A stretch of DNA of 64,000 nt from CAZBNB01 sp964493245 (GTDB lineage: Bacteria; Pseudomonadota; Gammaproteobacteria; Legionellales; Legionellaceae), in contig CAZBNB010000007.1 in assembly GCA_964493245.1 (NCBI GenBank), forward strand, positions 33,620 to 97,619, given 5' to 3'. The position numbers were made by a program, and so were the translations under genes. Under the pieces are notes generated by a model. The model saw only the letters and a list, made by a program, of their open reading frames with translations, did not search any database and was not told the origin of the DNA. How positions within the stretch are numbered: the first letter of the stretch is position 1; the number at the start of each line of letters is the position of its first letter. Of the stretch, positions 18,143 through 26,973 are shown piece by piece.

Positions 18143-18606
18143 ACGTCACCACCTTTCACAAAAGTTGCTTTAAACCATTCAGCCACACTACACCCTAATT
18201 TTCTTTTTTGAATTTGAAAACACCAAAAGTGATAACGAAAGGCCAATGCCAATATCACAAACATCACAATCAATGACAAAACGACACTCAAAAAGCCACC
18301 ATACAATAACTCATACATTGCATATGCATAAAAGCAAAGCGCTAAAAACAGCATCAAAATACACTGGTTTTTTAAGCCTTTTCTCTGTTTCTGTAGCGCT
18401 TCTTCTGTCAGACCTAATTCTGCTGTCACTTCTTCAAACGACTTTATTTTTGCGGGATCAATCGGTCGAATTAAAAAAATATAGCGGAAAATCGTAAGAA
18501 AATAATTCGAGGTGTTACGAAAACGACTCCAATCAGCCCACGCCCGAAAATTAAACACAGAGCGAATATAGTTTTTAAAAGGGGATGATTTAGAAGAATC
18601 AGACAT
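18139..18606 (-). CDS. icmV: Dot/Icm inner membrane protein IcmV
   Basis: 155 residues with two central membrane helices (about 85-105 and 108-128, CILMLFLALCFYAYAMY and the following GGFLSVVLSLIVMFVILAL). The N-terminal FNFRAWADWSRFRNTSNYF is IcmV-like. It precedes dotA with a stop/start overlap, the classic icmV-dotA operon. The 77-bp gap to divergent icmW must hold both promoters; I see no convincing CpxR or PmrA box in it. Confidence 0.93.
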   Translation of the reverse strand: MSDSSKSSPFKNYIRSVFNFRAWADWSRFRNTSNYFLTIFRYIFLIRPIDPAKIKSFEEVTAELGLTEEALQKQRKGLKNQCILMLFLALCFYAYAMYELLYGGFLSVVLSLIVMFVILALAFRYHFWCFQIQKRKLGCSVAEWFKATFVKGGDV

Positions 18607-18683
18607 AGTAGTGGCTTCTCAATTGGGTATTCATACTATATGATGATAGTGACTAATATGTGAAGTGTCTATAGGGAGAAATC

Positions 18684-19139
18684 ATGCCAGATTTAAGTCA
18701 TAAAGCGTCAGCACAATATTGGTTTGAATACGCTGATCCTATGATTTACCGCGTGATTACGTTTATGGAAAGCGTTGAAGCATGGACATTAGACGGTCAT
18801 CATGACATAGAAGAGGCTATCACACAATTAGGCAATGAATTAGATGATATTGAATCGGTTGACATGAGTAAGCTTGGGCACGAGGAATTGTTTATTCGAT
18901 TGGTCGCCAATCTAAAGTCCGGCCGCGGTTTGCGTCTTTTGCAAGCGATTGATATGGTGCATCCAGGAAGTGCTTCTAAAGTCTTGGTGCATGCAGAAGA
19001 AAATAGTATCTCTGGAACCGATGCGGCGGGATTTTTCCTAAAACGCAATATTGTGTTTGAGCGGTTACGATTGCTCGCGCGAGCGTTCTCCGAATCAAGA
19101 TTAAAAATGATTGAACGCGCACTTGAAGGAGAAGAATAA
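18684..19139 (+). CDS. icmW: Dot/Icm chaperone/adaptor IcmW
   Basis: 151 residues, acidic and soluble, starting MPDLSHKASAQYWFEYADPM as IcmW does. IcmW pairs with IcmS to bind many effectors and present them to the DotL coupling complex. The usual length is about 151. ATAGGGAG precedes the ATG. Its stop TAA overlaps the ATG of icmX. The icmS gene is not in this window. Confidence 0.96.
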   Translation: MPDLSHKASAQYWFEYADPMIYRVITFMESVEAWTLDGHHDIEEAITQLGNELDDIESVDMSKLGHEELFIRLVANLKSGRGLRLLQAIDMVHPGSASKVLVHAEENSISGTDAAGFFLKRNIVFERLRLLARAFSESRLKMIERALEGEE

Positions 19140-20458
19140 TGCCTGTTTTGTCAACCCGCTTAATCAAACAAAGTACCGCCTTTTTATTAGCTTGTTGCCT
19201 TTCATGGCCATTGCAAGCAGATATAGATTCCTCTGAAGATGCAACCGCAAAATACTTAAAGACCCTGGGAAATTATTTGGGGTATGATTTAACAAACGAA
19301 TCGACCTCTCTTTTAAGTGATGCGATGCTTGATTACACATTGAGTGTCGTCGCAGCCACCGCAACGGGACAAAATATACTGTATGCCATGTTCAAATCCA
19401 TCCCGATTAATTCAGCGTTCCCCACTTTTTTCACCGGCACATCCTACGATTCGTTCAATCAACAAACCGCCAATAAAATATTTGAAGGATTTGCATCGCC
19501 ATCTGAAAGCAGTACATCGATTGCCGCAACAGATCAATTTGATCAACAACAATGGCAAGCTGACCCAGTATCTCAAGCTGTTTTGAATATCGTCGGCACC
19601 CCCGATCTCAATACATGCCCAACCAGCACTGACAGCAACAGTAGCTCGTCATCCAGTGCTTGTTTATCTGGTTTTCAATCGATGTTAACCGTATTGAATA
19701 GTGTACTAGACAAAGATGGTGAACTACCCGGCGAGTATGATTATCAAGATTATACCAAATCGACTAGCCAGTTTATAAGCCAGCTTAATAGTAACAATCT
19801 CATGGGGCCAATGATCTACGCAACATCAGACGCGACATCAAAAGGTTTCCCGGCTGGTAGCCAGTTGCAACAAGCACAAGCGTTTATACGCTATGCAACG
19901 GAAGGTGTTTTACCGGTGAGTACAATGTCACCGACCGATTACAGCACCCTGAGAAAGTTAGCTTATCCAACTAAAATTGATGACACAATCGATCTGGAAA
20001 ATGTAAACCGTGCCAAATATGCGTTGGCGAGTTATCTGTTAAATATGCGAGTCTATGCGGCTAAAAGCTCCGTCGCTGTTGGCAATTTATATTATCTGTT
20101 GGCAAAACGTATGCCTCAAACGGTCTCTGGTGGCAGTGGCTCATCAAGCAATACCAGTGAAGAGGTCAACGAGTTTCATATGGCAACCTGGCGCTTATAC
20201 AATCCAGAAACCAAAGACTCCTCTAGCCAATGGTCACAAAAAATTAACAGTGCAGCGCCGTCTACCATTCAAAAAGAAATGGCTATTTTATTATCTGAAA
20301 TCAATTATCAACTGTACTTAAATCGTCAGCAACAAGAGCGCTTGTTACTCACCAACTCGATGATTTTGATACAACTATTATCAATAGCAAAACCAAGCCC
20401 CGAATTCCCGACCACTGTCGATAAAGATCCAAGCAAATCTCAAGTTACTGATGAATGA
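19139..20458 (+). CDS. icmX: Dot/Icm secreted component IcmX
   Basis: 439 residues with a signal peptide (SWPLQADIDS near residue 25 at its end) and a mature, Ser/Thr/Gln-rich periplasmic protein. Coupled to icmW, as in Legionella region I. IcmX is essential for pore formation and sits in the periplasmic part of the apparatus. Low-complexity SSSSSSA near residue 175 and the C-terminal KDPSKSQVTDE are lineage-specific. It converges with the heptosyltransferase gene. Confidence 0.92.
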   Translation: MPVLSTRLIKQSTAFLLACCLSWPLQADIDSSEDATAKYLKTLGNYLGYDLTNESTSLLSDAMLDYTLSVVAATATGQNILYAMFKSIPINSAFPTFFTGTSYDSFNQQTANKIFEGFASPSESSTSIAATDQFDQQQWQADPVSQAVLNIVGTPDLNTCPTSTDSNSSSSSSACLSGFQSMLTVLNSVLDKDGELPGEYDYQDYTKSTSQFISQLNSNNLMGPMIYATSDATSKGFPAGSQLQQAQAFIRYATEGVLPVSTMSPTDYSTLRKLAYPTKIDDTIDLENVNRAKYALASYLLNMRVYAAKSSVAVGNLYYLLAKRMPQTVSGGSGSSSNTSEEVNEFHMATWRLYNPETKDSSSQWSQKINSAAPSTIQKEMAILLSEINYQLYLNRQQQERLLLTNSMILIQLLSIAKPSPEFPTTVDKDPSKSQVTDE

Positions 20459-20488
20459 TGAGAAGCGGGTTTGAACCTCAGAGAATGG

Positions 20489-21532
20489 TCACTGTAAAAT
20501 TTGCTCTAACTTAACCAATACATCATGCACCGGGACAAGCGACATGGTGTGCATACCATGTGCATGTGTGCCCCATATGTGCGTCTCTGGTGTTTGTCCC
20601 AAAATCTCGCGCATGGCCTGAGGATAGTAATCCACGGCTAAATGACGAAAGGTATAGGGTCCTGACACATCCGCACTGGTTACCGCATGCAGTGCAACCA
20701 CCGGTGTACCCACAGCAGCAGCCATATGTGACGGCCCAGTATCTGGACAAAGCAAAGCATCGGCTAAGCGAATCAGTGCCAATAATTGTTTGGGTTTTGT
20801 TAAGCCGATTAAATTCTTAACAGGAACTTCTGCAACGATGGCATCGCCCAATTCTTTATCATAAGCACTGGGACCACCAATGAGAAAGACTGAAGCCTGC
20901 CATCGATGTTGTGCTTCACGAATCACTTCGATATAACGCGCTACAGGCCAACTACGCTCAGGTTTACTGGCGGCAGGATTCACCAATAAAATAGGTTTTT
21001 TTGTATTGGCTAACTGAGCACGAGCCCAATCCGTGGCAGCGTCGTCAATCGATAAATCCCAACGAATATCAGGTGTCGAAACCCCGAGCACTTCAGCAAA
21101 GCGTAAAAATCCATCCAGAGTGTGATCACGTCCAGGTTGAATACGTTCATTGATAAAAAAAGCGTGCCCATCTTTTGAGCGTAAAGGATCATAACCAATA
21201 CGGCGCTTCGCGCGAATACACGCATACAGCAAGTTAGCACGAAAACTGGATTGAATAGCAAGTAAGACGTCAAAATGACGATCACGCATACGCTGTCTAA
21301 ATTGCCAATAATCTTTCAAATGATTAGGCTTATCAATTAAAATAAACTCGACATCATTGATGCCGGAAACCAAGTCATAGGCGGGTTGAGAAATAACCCA
21401 GGTAAGGCGAGCGTGAGGAAATTGCTTTTGCAAAGTTCGAATCAGTGGGACTGCCATCAAGACATCTCCCAAAGCCGATAAGCGAACAATACAAATAGAT
21501 TGAGGCAGTTGACCTGTCATTTTTATAACCAT
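20489..21532 (-). CDS. Glycosyltransferase family 9, LPS heptosyltransferase-like
   Basis: 347 residues; M5 at 21520 may be the true start. The N-terminal ICIVRLSALGDVLMAVPL and the C-terminal nucleotide-sugar site LLCPDTGPSHMAAAVGTPVVALH are hallmarks of WaaC/WaaF/WaaQ. It should add heptose to the lipid A-Kdo core at the inner membrane. WaaC versus WaaF cannot be told here. Confidence 0.88.
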   Translation of the reverse strand: MVIKMTGQLPQSICIVRLSALGDVLMAVPLIRTLQKQFPHARLTWVISQPAYDLVSGINDVEFILIDKPNHLKDYWQFRQRMRDRHFDVLLAIQSSFRANLLYACIRAKRRIGYDPLRSKDGHAFFINERIQPGRDHTLDGFLRFAEVLGVSTPDIRWDLSIDDAATDWARAQLANTKKPILLVNPAASKPERSWPVARYIEVIREAQHRWQASVFLIGGPSAYDKELGDAIVAEVPVKNLIGLTKPKQLLALIRLADALLCPDTGPSHMAAAVGTPVVALHAVTSADVSGPYTFRHLAVDYYPQAMREILGQTPETHIWGTHAHGMHTMSLVPVHDVLVKLEQILQ

Positions 21533-21589
21533 GCGCGATATATTGCGTTTTTTAAGAAAAAAATATGTATTGTGCTGAGACAGTGATGA

Positions 21590-21787
21590 TTACTCATTTT
21601 TTAAAATAAAATGTGTTCCACAATAAGGACAAATCTCTGCACCCGTTTTTTCAATAGGTAAATAAACTTTTGGATGCGTACTCCACAGCGGCATGTCCGA
21701 GGTCGGGCAACTTAAAGGTAATTCATGTGGATGAACAACACGACTTTTTTTACTCGGTGTGCTTTTATTCGGCTTAGACATCATCAT
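21590..21787 (-). CDS. Zinc-finger CHCC domain protein
   Basis: 65 residues. A basic N-terminus is followed by the zf-CHCC pattern: PLSCPTSDMPLWSTHPKVYL, then ICPYCGTHFIL, i.e. C...H...C-x2-C, like bacterial relatives of mitochondrial NDUFS6. ATG overlaps the miaA stop by 4 bp, making it the last gene of the tsaE-ami-mutL-miaA operon, where many gammaproteobacteria carry hfq instead. Role unknown. Confidence 0.85.
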   Translation of the reverse strand: MMMSKPNKSTPSKKSRVVHPHELPLSCPTSDMPLWSTHPKVYLPIEKTGAEICPYCGTHFILKNE

Positions 21788-22737
21788 TTCCCAAGTCTCT
21801 CTGGATAAAAAGCATTATCCAGTATTTGTTGAATGAATTCCATGGTTTCGACATAATTCGTTGCTTGTTCTGCGCTTAAAACATGCCCATCAGACCAATG
21901 TCTCAGCCAGGTCAGTTGGCGTTTGGCCAGTTGTCGCGTTGCCACGGTTGCTTTTTCCTGCATCGTGGCTTTATCTATTTCGTTTTGTAAATAAGCCAAC
22001 ACTTGTCGATAACCAACGGTTCGCATCGATGGAGACGCCGTTGTTAAAGGCCATTGCTGCAATAAATGCTGTACTTCTTCGACAATACCTAAATCTAACA
22101 TCTGTGCAAATCGATGTTGGATGCGCTGATGTAACCAAGCCCTCTCTTCTGGCAATAACATCACATTGATAAAACGCCACGATGAGGTATTTTGCGTTTG
22201 TATCAATTCCGTCAATGGCTTTCCTGTAATTTGATACACTTCTAACGCACGTTGTAAGCGTTGCTTATCATTCGGATGAATACGCGCTGCTGACTCTTTA
22301 TCAACTGCAGCTAACCAAGTATGCAGATACTCCCAACCCCGCTGATGGGCTAATTGTATCAGTTGAGCACGAATCGCTTCATCGGCTTCAGGCAGGCTAG
22401 ATAAACCTTGTTGTAAAGCATGAAAATACATCATCGTACCACCAACCAGCAGTGGAATTTTATTGCGTTGAGCAATATCCTGGCAATGCATCAACACATC
22501 TTCATGACATTTGGCCGCCGAATAACTTTCAGGTGGATCTAAACGATCGATCAAATGATGCGGAATCGTCGCAAGAACAGATGGATGTGGCTTGGCTGTA
22601 CCAATGTCTAATCCACGATAAATCATAGCTGAGTCAATGCTAATAATTTCAAACGGGAAATGCTGTGTCCATTCACAAGCCAAATCTGTTTTACCACTGG
22701 CAGTTGGACCCATCAGACAAACCGCTATTTTATGCAT
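21784..22737 (-). CDS. miaA: tRNA dimethylallyltransferase MiaA
   Basis: 317 residues. The P-loop is GPTASGKT near residues 10-17, followed by ISIDSAMIYRGLDIGTAKP (DSxQ-like site) and GGTMMYFHAL. It prenylates A37 of tRNAs reading UNN codons, the first step to ms2i6A. It sits between mutL (8-bp overlap) and the zinc-finger gene (4-bp overlap), so it is translationally coupled. Confidence 0.97.
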   Translation of the reverse strand: MHKIAVCLMGPTASGKTDLACEWTQHFPFEIISIDSAMIYRGLDIGTAKPHPSVLATIPHHLIDRLDPPESYSAAKCHEDVLMHCQDIAQRNKIPLLVGGTMMYFHALQQGLSSLPEADEAIRAQLIQLAHQRGWEYLHTWLAAVDKESAARIHPNDKQRLQRALEVYQITGKPLTELIQTQNTSSWRFINVMLLPEERAWLHQRIQHRFAQMLDLGIVEEVQHLLQQWPLTTASPSMRTVGYRQVLAYLQNEIDKATMQEKATVATRQLAKRQLTWLRHWSDGHVLSAEQATNYVETMEFIQQILDNAFYPERLGK

Positions 22738-24487
22738 TTGTCATGACACCTAAACAAGTGCTTTCATCTAAGCGTTTACAATAAGCACGCTCAAATGCAT
22801 GTTGTTGAATAAAGTGCAATAACTCTCCTTTTTCCTCCGCATCACAATGATACGTATTGAAGGTTTGACAGGCGATAATTTGCTCAATCGATATCGCTGT
22901 GGAAGCTGTATTCATCATGATGTCACTGAAAAACTGTTTGATATCAAATTGCGGTAAAGACTGTGGAACCGCACGCACTAAAAGTTCTGACTCACTCAAA
23001 AAATCAAAATGAATGCCCCATGTAAGCAGAGGTGTTTGTAACGACTCTAACAAAAGGTAGGCCGTTTTATAAATAGAAATTTTTAGCGGGACAAGCAATG
23101 GTCTAGACAACAAATGGCCATTATTTGCTAACATGCGTGCACGACACAATGCTTGATAAGCTATCAAAGCGTTAATTAAATAAACCTCACCCAACATCGA
23201 TGTGACCAACACAAATGTGGCGTTCACAATGTACCACGTAGACGGCACCATCTCCTGAGCCTGAGGAGATATAATGGGATTTAATTGAGGAGTAAAGTGT
23301 TTTCGTTCTGAAGATATTTCAGACAGGTTTGAAATCGGTAAGTTGATATAACCAACAGAGGCTTCTTTCAGTGTATGCTGACCCGCATTAGAAAAGTCTC
23401 GTTGATAAAAGCGGCTCTCTTGATCTGTTGCTTCTGCGAAGGGTATTACCATGTCGCTTGTATCGTTTTGCAACGGCGCCGTCAAAACGCGTTGTGTATA
23501 CGCATCTAACTTTTCTGTAATCGCTGAAACCAAAAAATCATGCACCATTCTCGGTGACTGAAAACGTACTTCGTGTTTTGTCGGGTGAACGTTGACATCC
23601 ACACTTTCGATCGGCAAGGTTAAATACAATAAACACGTGGCGTAACGCCCAGGATGTAATACTGACTGGTAGGCTTGCTGAATCGCATGGTAAATCAATT
23701 TATCTTGAATCATACGACGGTTTAGATAAGTCCATTGACGATCACGTTGACTACGCTGATATGCCGGCGAGCTTAACCAGCCACGTAAATGCAAATGACC
23801 GTATTGTGTGTCAATATCCATGGCTTCATCCATAAAGGATTTACCCAATATTTTTTGTATGCGCAAACGCTCGTGATCTGAATCATTGGCTGCTGGCAAG
23901 ATAAGCACGTCCTTACCATTGTGCTTTAAACTTAACGCGACATGTGGTGCACTCAGTGCAAAACGTTTTACCACCACTTCAATCGCTTGAAACTCGATGC
24001 GCTCCCCTTTCAGAAACTTTTTTCTCACCGGAGTGTTATAAAATAAATCCAATACTTCGATAGTCGTACCTTGGCTACGTGCACAAGGAGATTGACGATA
24101 GCCTTGTTCGTCATTTTGTAAGCACATTGCATTGGTTTGATGGCTGGGTTTTGAAGATAAGGTTAATCGTGACACTGAAGCAATGCTTGCTAAGGCTTCT
24201 CCACGAAACCCCATGCTATCAATGTGCGATAAATCATCGATTTGCTTTATTTTACTGGTCGCATGAGACGCAATTGCTAAGACTAAATCCTCGGCATCGA
24301 TACCAACACCGTTGTCACTGACGCGAATCAGGTTTAAACCACCAAAACCGATATCCACCTGAATTTGTTTTGCGCCAGCATCCAGTGCATTTTCTAATAA
24401 CTCCTTTACCACAGAAGCCGGACGCTCAATGACCTCGCCCGCCGCAATCTGATTCGCAACCTGTGGGGAAAGAGGATGAATTCTCAT
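22730..24487 (-). CDS. mutL: DNA mismatch repair protein MutL
   Basis: 585 residues. GHKL ATPase motifs are intact: ELLENALDAGAKQ, DNGVGI and GFRGEALASIASVSR. The C-terminal dimerisation domain lacks the DQHAxxE nuclease motif (the position reads NALIAYQALCRARM), as in E. coli-type MutL that relies on MutH-like or other nicking. The start overlaps the ami stop (TAATG). Confidence 0.97.
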   Translation of the reverse strand: MRIHPLSPQVANQIAAGEVIERPASVVKELLENALDAGAKQIQVDIGFGGLNLIRVSDNGVGIDAEDLVLAIASHATSKIKQIDDLSHIDSMGFRGEALASIASVSRLTLSSKPSHQTNAMCLQNDEQGYRQSPCARSQGTTIEVLDLFYNTPVRKKFLKGERIEFQAIEVVVKRFALSAPHVALSLKHNGKDVLILPAANDSDHERLRIQKILGKSFMDEAMDIDTQYGHLHLRGWLSSPAYQRSQRDRQWTYLNRRMIQDKLIYHAIQQAYQSVLHPGRYATCLLYLTLPIESVDVNVHPTKHEVRFQSPRMVHDFLVSAITEKLDAYTQRVLTAPLQNDTSDMVIPFAEATDQESRFYQRDFSNAGQHTLKEASVGYINLPISNLSEISSERKHFTPQLNPIISPQAQEMVPSTWYIVNATFVLVTSMLGEVYLINALIAYQALCRARMLANNGHLLSRPLLVPLKISIYKTAYLLLESLQTPLLTWGIHFDFLSESELLVRAVPQSLPQFDIKQFFSDIMMNTASTAISIEQIIACQTFNTYHCDAEEKGELLHFIQQHAFERAYCKRLDESTCLGVMTNA

Positions 24488-25785
24488 TAGCCTGTTTGTC
24501 TCGAATGAAAAAAGTTATTATGGCGTGTTAATAGCCGCCGATTTGCTCCCGATAAAGCTTCAATGCGCGAACCACGTGGCGGATAATCCCAAAAATAAGC
24601 TTTTAATCCACTCATGATCGCTTGTGAAAGACGCGCTTGATAAGCTGGACTGCTTAATTTAGCCTCCTCGCTAGGATTCGAAACAAAACCTGTTTCGATT
24701 AGCACGGAGGGAATATCTGGTGACTTCAACACCATAAAACGAGCTTGCTCAACACGAGGGCTATGTAACGTGGTAATTTGATTTAACCGATGCAACACCT
24801 GGCCGCCTATTTGTAGACTGGCATTAATTGTCGCGGTTTGTGATAAATCGATCAATACAGTACGAATCACACCATTTTGATCGTCTAATTCAGACAAGTT
24901 CACCCCACCTAATTCAGAATAGTTTTCTTTTGCAGCTAACCAACGAGCCGCCTCACTGGTTGCACCACGTTGTGATAAGGCAAACACAGACGCACCATGT
25001 GAAGCACGATTACCGAATGCATCAGCATGAATCGCCACAAAAATATCACCATTATAACGTCGCGCAATACGCATGCGATCTCGTAGCCCAACATAATAAT
25101 CAGCATTGCGTGTTAAAACAGCACGCATGCCCGGTTGCTTATCAATAAGCTGTTTTAATTTCAACGCAATCGATAAAACAACTTGTTTTTCACGCGTATG
25201 ATGCATACCAATCGCACCAGGATCATGACCACCATGTCCTGGATCAATGACAACCACCACATCGCGTAAACTGTGCGGCGGAATATGTAATGATCGAGAA
25301 GGAATAGGGCGATTTTTAGCCAATTGGGGCGCGCTCGTATGCGCAGGCATTGTCGATTGTTGATTAACCACAGCATGGGTAGTCGCTGAACGTAATTGTA
25401 TACGTAATCCTTGCGAGTTAGTCATGGGGGATGTTTTCAAGACAGTAGATTGATTCAAATCCAATACGACCCGAAGTGTTTGTGAGTTAGGTCGACCAAT
25501 ACGTGCTTGTTTAACGATGCTTGTGGGGAATTTTAAATGCCCTGCATTGAGATGGGTCGTTGTTTGTGGTAAATCAATCACTAAACGTTCAGGAGAGTGA
25601 AGTAAAAACACATGCGAATGGGTATTGCCGGATATGCTACAATGAATGACGGTTGTGCCGGGCTCATTGGATAAATAGATGGCGTTGAGTTTGGCTGCCC
25701 AAATTGACTGCGCCGCACCGAGTAATAAAAACCACCCTAATAAGGATCGGTACGTCTTAGCTTGTTTAAGCAATTTTATCAGCAT
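24487..25785 (-). CDS. N-acetylmuramoyl-L-alanine amidase (AmiB/AmiC type)
   Basis: 432 residues: signal peptide, N-terminal AMIN domain (about 30-140) for septal peptidoglycan targeting, a linker, then Amidase_3 with zinc motif VVIDPGHGGHDPGAIG, IHADAF and the catalytic VLIETGFVSN. It cleaves the amide between MurNAc and the stem peptide during daughter-cell separation. No LysM follows. Position before mutL corresponds to amiB. Confidence 0.95.
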   Translation of the reverse strand: MLIKLLKQAKTYRSLLGWFLLLGAAQSIWAAKLNAIYLSNEPGTTVIHCSISGNTHSHVFLLHSPERLVIDLPQTTTHLNAGHLKFPTSIVKQARIGRPNSQTLRVVLDLNQSTVLKTSPMTNSQGLRIQLRSATTHAVVNQQSTMPAHTSAPQLAKNRPIPSRSLHIPPHSLRDVVVVIDPGHGGHDPGAIGMHHTREKQVVLSIALKLKQLIDKQPGMRAVLTRNADYYVGLRDRMRIARRYNGDIFVAIHADAFGNRASHGASVFALSQRGATSEAARWLAAKENYSELGGVNLSELDDQNGVIRTVLIDLSQTATINASLQIGGQVLHRLNQITTLHSPRVEQARFMVLKSPDIPSVLIETGFVSNPSEEAKLSSPAYQARLSQAIMSGLKAYFWDYPPRGSRIEALSGANRRLLTRHNNFFHSRQTG

Positions 25786-26267
25786 AAATGCCCTATTAAT
25801 TTAACGCCACGCGCTGATTTAGCTTCTATTATCATCTGACGACCCTCATCTTGTCGAGTGAAGCTGAATGCGATATCAACAGACTCAAGGCTAGATGGCG
25901 CTTTTTCTGGCCACTCGATACAACTCACTGCATTGGAAGTAAAAAGATCTCTAAAACCAATATATTCTAATTCAGTTTCATCATGAATACGATACAGATC
26001 AACATGATGTACGATGCTTTGTATACTGGAAATTTCGTAGTGCTCAACCAAAGAAAAAGTAGGGCTTTTGACCGCTTCTGTCACGCCCAGCGCACGCAGC
26101 AAAGCCCGAATAAACGTGGTTTTCCCCATGCCAATTTCGCCTTGAAAGGTCATGACTAAGGGCGACAGAACATGTGGTGCGAAGATTGAAGCAAAGGCTT
26201 GTGTTTCTTTTTCTGTAGCGAAATAATAACAGTGTGTTAGGGGTTGTTGGCAATTCACGGTGGTCAT
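25779..26267 (-). CDS. tsaE: tRNA threonylcarbamoyladenosine ATPase TsaE
   Basis: 162 residues. Walker A is GEIGMGKTTFIRALL; SPTFSLVEHYE and HVDLYRIHDETELEYIGF are characteristic. TsaE drives the TsaBD complex that makes t6A37 on ANN-reading tRNAs. First gene of the tsaE-ami-mutL-miaA-zf operon; it overlaps ami by 7 bp. Confidence 0.96.
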   Translation of the reverse strand: MTTVNCQQPLTHCYYFATEKETQAFASIFAPHVLSPLVMTFQGEIGMGKTTFIRALLRALGVTEAVKSPTFSLVEHYEISSIQSIVHHVDLYRIHDETELEYIGFRDLFTSNAVSCIEWPEKAPSSLESVDIAFSFTRQDEGRQMIIEAKSARGVKLIGHLC

Positions 26268-26280
26268 TTCTCTTATTCAC

Positions 26281-26316
26281 CAGGGAAAACGCATCTAATA
26301 TTTGAGCACGATTACC
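26281..26316 (-). repeat. Truncated end of a family B element
   Basis: CAGGGAAAACGCATCTAAT followed by ATTTGAGCACGATTAC matches, in reverse orientation, the right end of the family B MITEs (CAGGGTAAACGCATCTAATT, then TTTGAGCACAAATCAC). The rest of the element is missing. Confidence 0.6.
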
Positions 26317-26329
26317 TGAGCAGTTAATA

Positions 26330-26531
26330 GCGTCAACTTAAGAACCTGTCTTCACAGTCTACCATGCTGGCCGAAAAGCATTGGTTTTCGACTCAGCCTG
26401 GCGACTGTGAAGACAGGTTCTAAGGAAAAAATGCCGTCATTGCGAGCCTCGCGAAGCAATCCAGCGTACAGTACAACTCGAGATTGTTCGTCGCGTCGCT
26501 TCTCCCAACGACGCGCTTCTTAAGCTGACGC
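26330..26531. repeat. Composite palindromic repeat between tsaE and sspB
   Basis: Outer ends GCGTCAACTTAAG (26330-26342) and CTTAAGCTGACGC (26519-26531) are inverted with one mismatch. Inside, AGAACCTGTCTTCACAGT (26341-26358) pairs perfectly with 26404-26421, and its loop holds CGAAAA...TTTTCG. A REP-like stretch follows (GTCATTGCGAGCCTCGCGAA, then GCAATCCAG). A solo GCGTCAACTTAAG end also occurs near 45722. Non-coding. Confidence 0.7.
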
Positions 26532-26548
26532 CATTACCTAAACAGTGA

Positions 26549-26971
26549 CTACTCTTCTGGCTCTTTGTTATCTTTAACCAGTGTTAAAAAAGGCTTTCCT
26601 GCTGGTTTAGCTTGTGAAGGCGCTTTTCTGTTAACGGGCGGTGCGCTGGGCTCATCATATTCAGGACCAAACTCCATCCCTCTGCCATTTTCTTTGGCAT
26701 AAATCGCCAGCACTGCTTCAGGTACCAAACAAATTTGCGTGGTTTGACCTGAAAAACGTGCCGTAAACAAAATACGATCGTTTTCCAAATGTAAACCACG
26801 ACAAGCTTTGGGTGAAATATTAAGAATAATTCGCCCAGAGCTAACAAAATTTTGTGGAACCTCAACATCAGGATGTTCTGCACTAACCAACAAATAAGGT
26901 GTCATGTCATTATCGACAATCCAATCATAAACTGCTCGAATAAAATAAGGCTTATTTGAAGTCATTAACAT
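26549..26971 (-). CDS. sspB: ClpXP protease specificity-enhancing factor SspB
   Basis: 140 residues. The N-terminal SspB fold (KPYFIRAVYDWIVDNDMTPY, then IILNISPKACRGLHLEN) binds ssrA tags. A flexible Pro/Lys-rich linker leads to the C-terminal ClpX-binding tail PFLTLVKDNKEPEE. It delivers tagged proteins to ClpXP. It starts just after the sspA stop; M3 is an alternative start. Confidence 0.96.
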   Translation of the reverse strand: MLMTSNKPYFIRAVYDWIVDNDMTPYLLVSAEHPDVEVPQNFVSSGRIILNISPKACRGLHLENDRILFTARFSGQTTQICLVPEAVLAIYAKENGRGMEFGPEYDEPSAPPVNRKAPSQAKPAGKPFLTLVKDNKEPEE

Positions 26972-26973
26972 GA

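Noticed and set aside
18607..18683. CpxR or PmrA box between icmV and icmW
   Set aside because: The 77-bp divergent gap has no convincing GTAAA-N5-GTAAA or TTAA-type tandem motif; any control element here cannot be named from sequence.
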